Source of the DNA: Wyeomyia smithii
Taxonomy: Eukaryota > Arthropoda > Insecta > Diptera > Culicidae
DNA: 64,000 nt
Reading direction: 5' to 3'
Assembly: GCF_029784165.1 (NCBI RefSeq)
Contig: NC_073694.1
Coordinates: 47,029,674-47,093,673 of the forward strand
Part shown: piece after piece, positions 24,050 through 35,198 of the stretch
How positions within the stretch are numbered: position 1 is the first letter of the stretch
How the letters are laid out: each line of letters begins with the position of its first letter
Position numbers and translations under genes: made by a program
Notes under the pieces: generated by a model
What the model saw: only the letters and a program-made list of their open reading frames with translations
Told to the model about the DNA's origin: nothing
Databases searched by the model: none

Positions 24050-24420
24050 TTTACAAATTTACAAATAATTCCGGTGTGCCACAGGGCAGTAATACGGGCC
24101 CTCTACTTTTTGCTTTGTTTTTAATGACGTGACCTCTTGCTGTTGGGTGTGGCATAACCTTATAATTTTTACTGTTGATGGTTGTCACCGTTTGTAAAAT
24201 CTCTTGGACATTTTTGTCTGCTGTTGCCTGGTCATAACCCTTCATCGTACAATAAAGCCAATACATAATCTTCGACTATCGACTCGATGTTCGGAAAATC
24301 GCGGGAGAAGATCACGTCAACGATCATAGTGTTTTAGTGGATTCCAAACTGGCTTTGAATGGAGAGTTGAAAACCTGTAAAGAGCGAAAGACAGCTCCAG
24401 CCCTCACAAGCTCCTATCGC
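24050..24420 (+). pseudogene. Non-LTR RT fragment (CR1-like), interrupted
   Basis: NNSGVPQGSNTGPLLFALFF (24066-24125) is the conserved RT motif preceding the catalytic box. The frame then breaks; about 24131-24285 is unrelated sequence, on the minus strand of which an open frame reads KGYDQATADKNVQEI and further without a recognised match. RT-like reading resumes with DHSVLVDSKLALN near 24325. The catalytic aspartates are missing. A dead fragment. Confidence 0.6.
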
Positions 24421-24719
24421 ACATCTCCACGAATCATAAAATTACAATAGACTACCAGCTGAATCATGCTCTAGAGTCACCATGAGCGGGAAAGGGTTAA
24501 GTCAATGTATTTCTTGTAATAGAATTGAGAATACACTCAATGGGGTTAATCAATTTAATGGTCTCTCTGCTCCAGATGACGTTTACCTCTACAGACGGCA
24601 CCGCTAACAACAATGAACAACAGCAGAAGCTATGTGCAGCTTTGCAATTTAACCTGCTTCCGTATCCAAAACAAGAATGGAATTGAATTGTTTTGAGGCT
24701 GTCTTTTGTATCAAGTTGA

Positions 24720-24850
24720 GGCAGTGGCCACGAAGAAGTTATAAACGAGGGTCAACAGTGCATTCCCGGTTAACTAGATTTAATACGAACAATTTTCTAA
24801 AGTTTGCGGTAGCGTAGACAATTTTACAACTGATTGCTGTAAATAGTAGG
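24720..24850. repeat. Repeat family X, partial
   Basis: Shares a GTGCATTCCCGGTTAACTAG-like segment and the following AT-rich words with the 25620-26075 copy (GTGCGTTCCCGGCTAAATAG). A degraded partial member. Confidence 0.35.
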
Positions 24851-25024
24851 ACTTAAGCGAAAAATTATGTGATTCGGACTCACTGGTTCAAACATTCTTC
24901 AAATAAATGTCTCCGCGTTTTAATGTTATTTTTTAGTAAGTGTCCGCTACCAAGGGGCTCCATGTGAGCTTTTTGGTGTGGAGGTCAGTAGAGGGTATTA
25001 AAAAAAATAAATGTTAAAATACAC

Positions 25025-25425
25025 TCAGTATACGCCATATAACTAGCCATGGACGCTGTAGATATGCACACACACGCTATATAGCTAGACAAACACGTTA
25101 TAGACATTCATAGCTAGCCACACACGCTATAGGCATGCACACACGCTATGGTATGTACACGTTATATAGCAAGCCACGCACGCTATAGGCATGCACAGAC
25201 ACGCTATAGATATGCACACGCAAGCCACACACGTTATAAACATGCACAGACCCACTATAGACATGCACACGCAAGCCACACACGCTGTATAGCAAGCCAC
25301 ACACTCTATAGACATGCACAGGCACGCTATAGACACGCACACGCTATATAGCTAGCCACGCACACTAGCGACACACGCTATAGATATTCACACACGTTAT
25401 ATATGTGCACACGCCCTATATACAC
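25025..25425. repeat. Minisatellite (ACACGCTATAGACATGC type)
   Basis: About 400 bp of imperfect copies built from CACACACGCTATA, GACATGCACA and TAGCAAGCCA, with a basic period of about 20-27 bp and higher-order alternation. Open frames across it give repetitive Cys/Val/Tyr strings that only reflect the repeat. Confidence 0.85.
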
Positions 25426-25619
25426 ACTGGATGATGGTAGCTTCCCAAACCACCTGGCGGTGCGAGCCTCATTCAGTTTCTAGCTGTATTCACCCAACGA
25501 TATCTGAATTGGATTACCGCTGGTGGGGTCCAACCCAGATCGAAGGGGAGGTAAAAAAAAGGTAGGAACTGCAGCTAACCACTACCACCTCCGCTGTTGC
25601 CCGCTGCTGCTCCACGCCA

Positions 25620-26075
25620 CCTTTGCCTACTGCTATCACTGCTTCTGTCCGCCGCTGCTGCCTGCTGCTAGTAAACTGAGCTTGCTTGAGGAGAAGCAGT
25701 CTCTTATATAGCCCAACGAGTGCGTTCCCGGCTAAATAGGTACTCCATTCTGTCGTCCTTTTTAAGGAAAGACAGCAAGCGACTAATCGAAAGTCGACAT
25801 TTACGTTTCGACAACGTTCAAGAATTTTCAATAGTACAATAGTTCGACCAATCAGATTACAATTTTCTGCATTTGGACGGGTGCTTAAATGATTTTCCAA
25901 TCGATTGCTGCAGAAATGACGGAAATTGGTTGGAAACTGACTGAGTTTAAAACGTTTGAAATTGGACAATTTTCGTGACGCTCTCGATGTTTCGGTTCTC
26001 AAAATTGGATCCCTGTATTCAAGTTGGGCACATGTTGCCGTAAGACGTATTCTACGTCAATAAAAAAATTCTAAT
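25620..26075. repeat. Repeat family X, longest copy
   Basis: Begins in a trinucleotide-rich stretch (GCTGCTGCC), includes a TATA-like TCTTATATAGCC near 25700, then the family landmarks AATAGTACAATAGTTCGA, GACGCTCTCGATGTTTCGG and the terminal GACGTATTCTACGTC. The TATA word and fixed 3' end would suit an LTR or element promoter, but no coding partner is next to it. Confidence 0.6.
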
Positions 26076-26554
26076 ATAAACGTTTCGTTTATTCGACGTT
26101 TCGATTATACCACGATCAAAAAAAAATTTCGCGTCATATATTGTCGTGTGTGAATGTTAAGTTTTAAATGTTCGGTATAATTGTGCTGTTGGTTACCAAA
26201 AATTTGTGATTTAGAGTGAAGAATAAGCCCAGCAGAAATTATCGAAATGTTTTTTTTTTTTAAATTGAAGTGTTCGTGTAAATCTATTTTTAAAAAGGCT
26301 TGGTTTCACCGCTAGGTGGATCAATTTGGGTTTCTCATTTCAGTTTCCTGGAGTGCCTTTTGTTTTCAACCTTGCGTATATGTAGACCTTGCGTGTGATC
26401 CAAAGCGCTATGTATCAACAGTTACCGTGGTACTCTGGAAAGTGCCTATGGGCGCATATGCATCCAGTTATCGACCGTGCAGAAGTTTGTCGGTTACCTA
26501 TGCTCATACTTATGTGATAGTGTTTCACTAGTATATATTATTTCCTGCTGTTTG

Positions 26555-28130
26555 TCACAGTTTTCAAACACCAATGGCGTTCCACAAGGTAGCAACTTAG
26601 GACCTATGTTATTTACGCTGTACTTCAATGACGATTAGGGACGATCCATTAATGATGTCACGCAAAATTTGGAAAAAATTAACTCCCCCCTCCCCCTTGT
26701 CACAAGCTGTCACAACTTCCTTGACCCACCTCCCTTAATTCCGTCACGTTTTTATACCCCCCCCCTCCCCTTCTTTGAAAATCGAGAAATTTGTTAGGGA
26801 TGAATTTTTTTTAATAAGAACGATTTTACTGAAAGAAAAACTGGAACTAAAAGGAAAAGAAGATTATAGAAGATAACTAGAAAAGGCGTTTAGTTCTTAG
26901 TCCAAGGATGCTATTGATGGAGTCGCATATCGACGACATAGCAAGCCGAGACAGTAACTGCAGCATCATTGCTGATTTTTGAAAGACCATCAATATTTAG
27001 TTCCTCTTCTTCAATCAATTCGCAATACAAATCTTCTCCACATGTTACAATAGCCAAGCATTTTTATTTACGTTTTGTCACAATTTTTGTATCGATTGGA
27101 TTGAGAGACACTAGAAATTAATGAAATTGTGCTGGCACTCATAAACGAACATGCACGGTAAAACAGAATTAACGAACATTATGCTTTGTAACGAGAAAAA
27201 AATAGTCATTTATTTTATCTAATAAGCAAATCTTAAGCAAAAAAGGGATCGAAGAACTATAAATGAATGATGCAAATATCATGAATAGTTCTGAGTTGAA
27301 CTCTGTGGTTAGGCATGTGACTTTTTTATTTATTTTTTTTTTCTTGAGTTGAAATATGATGTCATACTCAAGCTAACCCCCCCCCTCCCCCATATGTCAC
27401 AAAATGTCACAATAATTGAAACCCCCTCCCCCCCTTAACCCGTGACATCATTAATGGATGGTCCCTGAGTTACTGCTGGATGTTGGCTGTAAACTAGTAT
27501 ACGCAGAAGCTCTAGTTTGCAGCCTAGTCGCAGAAGGACTAGTATACGCAGAAGGGTTGAATTTGATAATACACTCTATCAACGACTGTCGACGACTACA
27601 AGGGCTTTCGGATAAGTTTGTTTATTAGTACCACAAAGCCTGGACAATGCGACATTTAGTAGTAGTAAGTGTCAAGTGATGATCTTTCACCGCAAAATGA
27701 ATCCAATTGTATTCAATAGACAATCAAGATCTAACAAGAGTTGACCACGATAGTGACCTTGGAATTCTGATGGATACTAAACTTACATTTAATCTACATC
27801 GTACCAATATAATTGCTGAAGCCACAAGACAACCTCGGTTTCGTTTCGAAAACTCCTAGCGACTTCATGGATTCCCTTGGCTTGATTTGGCGTTGTATTG
27901 TGTTCTCGTTCGGCCACTTCTTGAAATTTCTAGCTTAGTTTGGCGCAGTCCAGACTTTGCGACTTTGGCAAGTGCAGGAAAGATTCGTGCGGATTGCATT
28001 AAGAAATATTTCGTGGCGTGACCCGATTAACCTGCCTCCATATCCTGATCGTTGTCGTCTGCTTGGGGTTGACAAATTGCAACGACGCAGAGAAGTTACA
28101 CCCTTCGTGTAACTAACCAGTTTGTTGAGG
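26555..28130 (+). pseudogene. Non-LTR reverse transcriptase (CR1/Jockey type), split by a MITE
   Basis: TNGVPQGSNLGPMLFTLYFN lies at about 26567-26630. The coding sequence is cut at 26637 by an 828-bp MITE and resumes at 27466. Beyond it, degraded RT follows: KLVYA(E)AL in place of the YADD-type box, DLTRVDHDSDLGILMDTKL near 27735-27790, and the C-terminal LPPYPDRCRLLGVDKLQRRR near 28030-28090, all with frameshifts. The catalytic aspartates are not preserved. A dead element with an identifiable nested insertion. Confidence 0.75.
26638..27465. mobile_element. 828-bp MITE with GGGACGATCC / GGATGGTCCC ends
   Basis: The left end GGGACGATCCATTAATGATG continues TCACG, and the right end is its inverted copy CGTGACATCATTAATGGATG then GTCCC. 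Poly-C blocks (CCCCCCCCTCCCC) sit just inside each end with TGTCACAA words. The element interrupts an RT open segment, which fixes the boundaries. TA/TG flank the ends, so a TA target is possible but not proved. No coding capacity. Confidence 0.82.
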
Positions 28131-28959
28131 TCTGTTGAAAGGCCCTGCCGTCAAAAATTGCCATCTGGGGTCGCAGAATCCGGACATGTTTCCATCGGTA
28201 CAAGCTCCAGTGCCAATGAACGACGACCACAAGAAACCGAGAATTTTTGGCCGCAACGACCACGTATACACTAAGCTCTGTGGTCGGATTGGTTGGAAGT
28301 GAGCTTCCGGTGTCATTATCGAGAAGATAAAAGATGTGATATATAACGGATGGTGTCTATAGGTGTGCATTGGAATCGGATCTATCCGAATTAGCCTAAC
28401 AGCGTCGGTTAAATCACCAGGTTGAATAACCGCACAGTCTATCGCTTAGAGAGTTAACGGCCGTGTAAAACGTTTCAATTAAAAGCCGTAATTTATACCA
28501 AACACCACCTTTATCCTAAGCTTACTAATACTCAATTTATTTTACTAATTTACAATTATTATTTCTTAACTGATCACTTGATGCGAAAATTAATACTACT
28601 GAGATGAGATGATATGAGATGCGCGCGATGCCGACGGTGGCTGTCCTTTATATATAGCAGTAGCGACGCTTCGTAAGCGCGGGAAAACAATCAATGCCCA
28701 ATCGTTGAACGACTGCTGGTGATAACGATGCGCTGATAACAGGGGGCGTTTGGATGGTGACATTACATCTGAACAGATGGGTTGAAGATCGCCGAATCCT
28801 TCGGTCACATGTCAATTAAATTTGAAGTCGGTCTGCTGACACGATGCCGAAGTAATACGCTGAGTAAGCCGCGTCGAACCAGTATTCGCCAGGTACGCCG
28901 TCACTGTCACCGGTCACGTCTACATCATCGGCGTGATTGCCTTCGACTCCATCCGTATC
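28131..28959. other. Unassigned non-coding stretch
   Basis: About 830 bp after the RT fragment. No coding sequence or element end could be defended. A direct repeat-like GATGAGATGATATGAGATGCG lies near 28600. Confidence 0.4.
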
Positions 28960-29690
28960 AGTTCAGAACGAACCGCGCAAAGTTCTGGGCCGACTCGGGT
29001 GATGTCTACGCCGCGTCGTGAGATCTCAGCCGTTATCCCGTCTTACTGTGTTCGAGTCCACTATCGAAGTGTTGATCGGCTTCTTTTAGCGTTAAGGACA
29101 ACCGGGAGTATCAGCATTCTATACAGAATTAATTTTTTGTGGGTCTGCAGGATACTGGACTTCAGCTGGCTACGTAATTCATTGAAAGTCTTCGGCTTGG
29201 TATTCCATAGAAAGTCTTAGACTTTGCGGCACGAGGGTACCAAGCTCAACCTCAGCACCGACACCACGTTCACTGCAAGCTACCATGAACTATGTTTTGG
29301 CGAAGTTGATCATCAGCACAACCTTTCCGTTTTTCTTTTGGAAGAGCTGAAAGTCTTCTGCTCTACGGTTATTCTTGATTCTATCGATGCCATCCGCAAA
29401 ACCAAGAAGCATGTTAGATTTTGCAATGAAGATATCATTTCTTTGCACGTTTGATCTTCGTACCACACCTTTGGAAACAATGTCGAATAGTAGGTTTCCT
29501 TCTAACGTCACGAAAGCGACTAATAGACTGATAGTGAGATATTCATCTGCTCGATTTTGATCCTTTCAGTGTCATTGTAATCTACTTAATTAATTCTGTT
29601 GGGAGACCGTGTTTTAGCATTATTTGCCACAGCTCATTTCGCTTGACTTAGTCACACACCGTCTTGAATCCAAACAAATGGTAGGTCTGC
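28960..29690 (-). pseudogene. RTE-type reverse transcriptase, central and C-terminal part
   Basis: Read on the minus strand from 29690 down: VKRNELWQIMLKHGLPTELI, then TLEGNLLFDIVSKGVVRRS, then SNMLLGFADGIDRI, then GKVVLMINFAKT, then pieces of the downstream tail (LKEADQ near 29090). This order is that of RTE reverse transcriptases, in which the catalytic box is normally FADD; here it reads FADG, so one catalytic aspartate is lost. Frameshifts abound. Its 5' side ends where Transib-like sequence starts (29734). Confidence 0.78.
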
Positions 29691-29733
29691 CCCACCACTT
29701 TTTTCGCAGTCGTTTCTGGTTACCCATGTAGCG

Positions 29734-30115
29734 CACTGTGGGCCTAGAGGGCGAAAAGTGGAATTAAATTCCATAGCATTCAACATTGTTTAACGGTGTC
29801 TTCGGAACAGTTGCTTGCATGATGCGCATAATCTCATTATATCAAAAGTTTATTGAAGCTTTCGATGATACAACTGAAGCAAAATATTTTATTTTATTAT
29901 AAAACGTAGAGGAACAGTTTATTTGACAAAGTTTTAGAAAATGTAAAAATGTGAAACTCTACTAGATAAACACAATTTTTGTCTTCATTGGGTTCAGAGT
30001 TATAGAGAATTTAAAATGGGATTAACTTAAAATTTAGCTTTTCTGTATTTTACTTTGGCTATTCGATCAGAAATCGTTTTGTCAATAGTTAATTAACCCT
30101 ATGAAAGTTAAGATG
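29734..30115 (+). mobile_element. Transib-like fragment, diverged subfamily
   Basis: Starts CACTGTGGGCCTAGAGGGCG and continues AAAAGTGGAATTAAATTCCA, parallel to the ends of the full element at 33483. Downstream words (AGAGGAACAGTTTATTTGAC, TTCATTGGGTTCAGAGTTA) match internal modules of that element. No right end found. Non-coding. Confidence 0.55.
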
Positions 30116-32214
30116 AAATAATTATTTACTAATATTTATTCAGAGATTTTGTAAGTTCTGCCACAAACGGTAACATACCAACACTATTACATGTATTTCA
30201 AATTTTATTTCATTAATAGATTGTATCTCTTCCGCAGTTAAGTGAATACAACTGTAGTAAAAATGTAAACCTACACGTCAAGCAATAAATGAATCTAAAA
30301 TAAAAATTTAACCTAATCTTACACTTATCTTACTGACTATAAGGTGAGCTAATCGTTGTAATTGTGGATTGCAACGATTTTTGTCGGAACTTATTGATAA
30401 TTTGGTTTGACGATTTCTCATGCGTTGTTTTTGTCAAAAGCCACATATCTCCAGGATTTTCTCTTCCGAAGTTATAGCATGTTTTCATCAAAATCGTCAG
30501 AAAACAATAAAAAAAAGCGAAATCTAAAGTAGGTTGCATTTCAATTCCATTGTTTTTTATTTTGGTCATATCCTGACTACATCAATTTACCTGATCTATA
30601 AATAGCATTTCGCCGATTAACTTTCAACCAATAGAATCCAAACAAAAATTGTAACTCTGGACTGCTACGCAAACGAGTACATATTTACTCGTCAAAAGGC
30701 CGTACAAACAGACGGAAATAATTTGATCTTCAGATGTCAACTAGTCACCCTTAGGCAAACGCAGTATCGCCTTTCCTCCCTGTGTCCCCTTCACCTGATC
30801 TGCCAGGACAAATTTAATTTTACTTCGCACCTTTGCCGGGCCTTTATCGAACACCTTTTGAATGGAGCCGGTCGTCGTTGGCGCGTAGTTGCTTCTGTAA
30901 TGACTTCCACCCTTTACAATTTCCGCCTTTAAAATCGAAACCTGCCCCGGTAAGCTAGACAAGCAGACACTTGCCTGTGCAAACAATGCGTACAACAGTC
31001 AAACCATCGCCGTATCGCCGTAAGCCTTCCAGAACCAGAGACGAGTGGCAATCTTGCGTAAGGGATTCATTCACACCTTGCCTTCCCGGGCCCGATGGAG
31101 CACACAAAAAGCGCCCTCAATCTTATTAGGTTCACCTGCCACACGCACAGTTTCTGCCTGACGCTAGCAAATCGTTCCGAGTCTGCCCCACTCTGGAAGA
31201 CGACGGCAATAAATAATGTAGCAAATATTTATTCTATTAAAATCAATCATTGGCTGATATTTATTTAAGATAAATATTTGATCTCGTGTACAACAGGAAT
31301 TTCAGACCTGCAGTGCAACCAACGAGAGCCGAGGACCGCCGGCCGGCGCTGGGAGGCGCAAGGATTCTCATTTTCTGCACGAACAAACAATCGAAGACCG
31401 GCACGACTCGAAACGAGCTGATATTATCCAATATCGCCATACACGCCGGTTTTGGACGAAAGGGGATTTGTTAGACTAATCCCACCTTTAGGCGATAAGT
31501 AGCTAAACAATGTGTATGTATGTGCGTGGGTGGGCTTGAATGTTCCTCCGCCGTTGGCGCTGCGACAATGCTAATGCAAGACGGTTACCGATGCGTATAA
31601 TCGCCGATTGCCTACGGAAACACGTCCAGCTTGCTTGTCTACCGGTGAAAATCTTCTCACCACCGAACGTCATCTTCCGGAAGGTAGCAATATCGTCAAT
31701 AAGATTGACGACGTGATTGATTAGCATAGCGACTGGGACGGTCGTGTGGTTCGTGCTCGGACGAATAAATCCTGAACGTTGTATTTGCATCCCCAATGGA
31801 ACAAACTTACACAACAGCCACGCTCTGTTACTCTATCCGGATGGGGGCCTGTCGATGCGAGAAAGCTTCGAGTACCATATTGGCGTCAACGGTGGGAGAA
31901 TCTGATGTTCTTTTGACACGTAATTACAGTAGCAGGGGTGACATTTGTTTGTTCCTGCTGGTGCTTTGACACACGCACATGTGTTGCTGTCATGTCCTAC
32001 AGGTACTTCTTTCAACTGATGTCAATCTGAGGTATGAAATTTACGTATGATGGCTGTCTAATTTTCTGCGATACTCAGATAATTTGATCTAAAGGGTGGC
32101 AAAATTATGTCAAGATAGAAAAGTTTCACTATATGATAACGTACGCAAATATATTTTGCGACTTTTGGGAAAGTTGACTGTACGCACATGATCATTCTGA
32201 TAAGAACGGTCTAT
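30116..32214. other. Unassigned stretch with two unexplained minus-strand frames
   Basis: About 2.1 kb. Minus-strand open segments at 30741-30995 (KAEIVKGGSHYRSNYAPTTT; Lys-rich) and 31503-31814 (NHTTVPVAMLINHVVNLIDD) have non-random-looking composition, but no family was recognised, and no splice sites or starts support them. The rest is AT-rich. They may be pieces of the retroelement whose ORF1 lies at 32215-32740 on the same strand, or chance. Confidence 0.3.
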
Positions 32215-32740
32215 GATGTATATACAAAAAAATTCAAACATCTTTTCGTTATTGTGATTGGTATTCGTTTTTTGCTTGGGGTGCTCTCCCCGCTCTTGCC
32301 GCACCTTGCCTTATTGCAAGAGTAACTTATTACGCGGGTACATACAGCCGCACAGGCAGGCGAACCCGATGAATTAAGACGTGAGAAGGTAATGCAAATA
32401 CGCGCGAATGTCACGCGAAACGAGTCTGATGATGTATAGAATTCCTTGCCAGGCGACAAGCGACACAGACCGCAATTGCTTGCAGTCCAATATTTTTCCT
32501 TCAGGAAGGCTGCTGTTTTTAAAACATCCAACAACATCCTCTAAGAGGCATTCGACGGACAGACTCGGATCGATCACCACGTATCGCTTAGATACGTATA
32601 CTAGATACTTCCGAGTAAAGAGCACAGAAAACATCGTTGGCCTGTTTCAAGTCATTAACCACGACACGGAGCTTGTTTGGTCTAACTTTCGAGATTTCGG
32701 TTACGGCCTTGTAGCGTGACAGTGGTCTGCAACTGCATTT
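32215..32740 (-). pseudogene. Non-LTR retrotransposon ORF1 (Gag-like) remnant
   Basis: On the minus strand, starting near 32730: KAVTEISKVRPNKLRVVVND, then IDPSLSVECLLEDVVGCFKN, then LPEGKILDCKQLRSVS, then a shifted frame FYTSSDSFRVTFA and finally CNKARCGKSGE. This order, RNA-binding core then a CCHC zinc-knuckle, is that of ORF1/Gag-like proteins of Jockey/CR1-type retrotransposons, which coat element RNA. Two or more frameshifts and a damaged knuckle show it is dead. Confidence 0.65.
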
Positions 32741-32759
32741 AGTTGGAAAAAAGTTTTTT

Positions 32760-33477
32760 TTTTCAAATTCATGCATCGAGCAGGCACTCATCGCGAATCA
32801 TTTCTACATGGATTGAACTATGAGGGAATTCATCATAATATTCAGATTATCGATGTTGTCAAACAAAAAAGTGTCGAATGGATTATATGACCTTACTCTA
32901 TCACTCTCACAACTTCAGATATCCTTTTTAATCTTGGGACGTGGAAAAAAGCCCTCCACAAAATAAGTATGAGGTATACGTGGCACTCCAACTTTATGTT
33001 CATGAGTTTTGAATGGTATCTTCGTCGATACTCATTCAACGACTAGAAAATTGCCCCGTGTTCATAGAGATAGGAACAATAAAATTTTCAGGGCAATTTT
33101 ACAATATATTACATTTACAATATAAAAAAGAACGAACACGCGACGCGCAAGCGGCCATTTTTTAGTGAGCAATGTTAACTTAGACTTATATGGTGTAAAT
33201 TCGAACTGCACAAATCTCAATAGCCATTACGAATACATAAACTTCGTCTAAGGTCTAGCTCGTGAAATTCGCAATTTTTGGGGTTAATTCTTCGACATCC
33301 TATAAATAGTCGTATGCCATATTTGTTTAGGATTAATTGCTGAATTTAGAATGAAATTACATCATGTACTTAGTTTATATCCCAGGAAATGTTTCTCAAA
33401 ATACTATTCTTTTCAAACTAACTTTAGGTATTGCTCTTCTATTTTGCTTCCTTGAGAAGTTAGCGACAGCGCCGCCC
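32760..33477. other. AT-rich spacer, no feature
   Basis: About 720 bp of AT-rich sequence; nothing recognised on either strand. Confidence 0.5.
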
Positions 33478-33482
33478 CAATG

Positions 33483-35193
33483 CACAGTGGTCCAATAAGG
33501 CAAACAGTGGAACTTAATTCCATAGCGCCTTTCACCTTCATCCTAGTTTAATAGTGTCTTCAGAACAATTGTTTGTATGAATGACCCGCTTAATCGCCAA
33601 TTGTCACAAAATTTGAAAAGTTTACTATACTAAAATTGAAAATAGTATAGGTTAAAAAGGGGCAAGTGAAATCATGATGTTAATACTTTTCCTTGAAGAT
33701 TATCCGAAGTAATACAAACTCCTTAAGGTTTCATTTGCCCCAATTCACCCATATTAGAGTACGGCGAGCATATGTTGCAGTAGGTTTTATATATCAAATA
33801 TACTAACTTTTTTGTGTTAAGAGATAGAGGAATGACTTATTCAGCGAAGTTTTAGAACGTACAAAACTATGAAACTTTGCTAAACAAACAAAATTCCTAT
33901 CTTCATTGGGTACAGAGTTACAGAGTATTTTCTATAAAAGTTACTTAAAAGTTAGTTTTTTGTACTTAACTTTTGTTGGTTATGTTTTACAAGAAAACGT
34001 TGTTCTGAAAAAGCATTTGGGCTTACAAAACAAACGTTTTTGTTGAGGACATATCCAAGACTTTTCTTTGAAGTTTGTAGCACATTTTGGCTTATTTTTT
34101 CGATAATTTCAGCAACGTATAGAATAAAGATTAGGTGGATTGGGACGGATCGAACTTATAACAGTTTTAAACACTCAAGCTAAACTTTGAGAAAAAGTAT
34201 TGGCATCATGCTTCCACTTGCCCCTTTTTATTTTATACGTTCTTAAAATTATCGAAAAAATAAGCTAAAATATGCTATAACTTTGTAAGGAAAAGTCCTG
34301 GAGATGTATCACCTTCAACCAAAACGTGTGTTTTGTATACCCAAATGTTTCCTTAGAACAACAATCAAATGTAAAATGTAACCAACGAAAGTTAAGTACA
34401 AAAACCTAACTTTCAGGTAACTTTTACATAAAATACTCTGTATCTCTGTACCCAATGGAGATAGAAATTTTGTTTGTTGAGCAAAGTTTCATATTTTTAT
34501 ACGCTCTAAAACTTTGTCGAATAAGCCTTTCCTCTATCTCTTAACACAAAAAAGTTAGTATTTTTGATATATGAAAGCCTATCGTGACATATGCTCGCCA
34601 TACTTTAATATGGGTGGATTGGGACACATGGAATCTTAAGGAGTTTAAAGTACTTCAGCAGCACTTCAAGGAAAAGTATGGACATCATCCACTTGCTCCT
34701 TTTTAACCTATGCGTTCTTGAAGTTATCGAAAAAAATAAGCTAAAATATGATATAATCTTGTAAGAAAAGTCCTGGAGATATATAGTCTTTGGCAAAAAT
34801 GTGTGTTTTGTGTGCCCTAACAATTCCTCCGAACAATACTTTCGTGTAAAATGCAACTAACAAAAATTAAGTACAAAAAACTAACTTTCAAGTAAGTACC
34901 ATATAATATACTTTATAACTTTGTACCGAAAAAGGACAGGATTTTTTATTTGTTCAACAAACTTTCATATTTTTGAATCTTCTACAACTTTGCTGAATAT
35001 ATTATTCCTCTATCTCCTAATACAAAAAAAGTTAATTTGTTTATTTATAGTATAGTGAACATTTCATAATTTTCGACAATTTGCAATTATGAGGGTCATT
35101 CATACAAACAATTGTTTCGAAGACCTAAGCTAGGATGAACGTAAAAGGCGCTATGGAATTAAGTTCCACTTTTTGCCTTATTGGACCACTGTG
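33483..35193. mobile_element. Complete non-autonomous Transib-like transposon, 5-bp TSD
   Basis: 1711 bp flanked by the same five bases, CAATG (33478-33482 and 35194-35198). The termini are CACAGTGGTCCAATAAGGCA and its complement, and the inverted repeats extend about 150 bp with few mismatches. A 5-bp duplication with CAC(A/T)(A/G)TG ends is the signature of Transib transposons, whose transposase is related to RAG1. No transposase is encoded. The interior is modular: a block of roughly 450-530 bp appears once forward (about 33650-34160) and twice inverted (about 34170-34620 and 34620-35040), with the words GGGTGGATTGGGACA, GTTAAGAGATAGAGGAA and AAAAGGGGCAAGTG recurring. Confidence 0.8.
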
Positions 35194-35198
35194 CAATG

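Noticed and set aside
25127..25351. Cys/Val-rich open frames over the minisatellite
   Set aside because: Pure products of a tandem repeat read in several frames; no start context or family.
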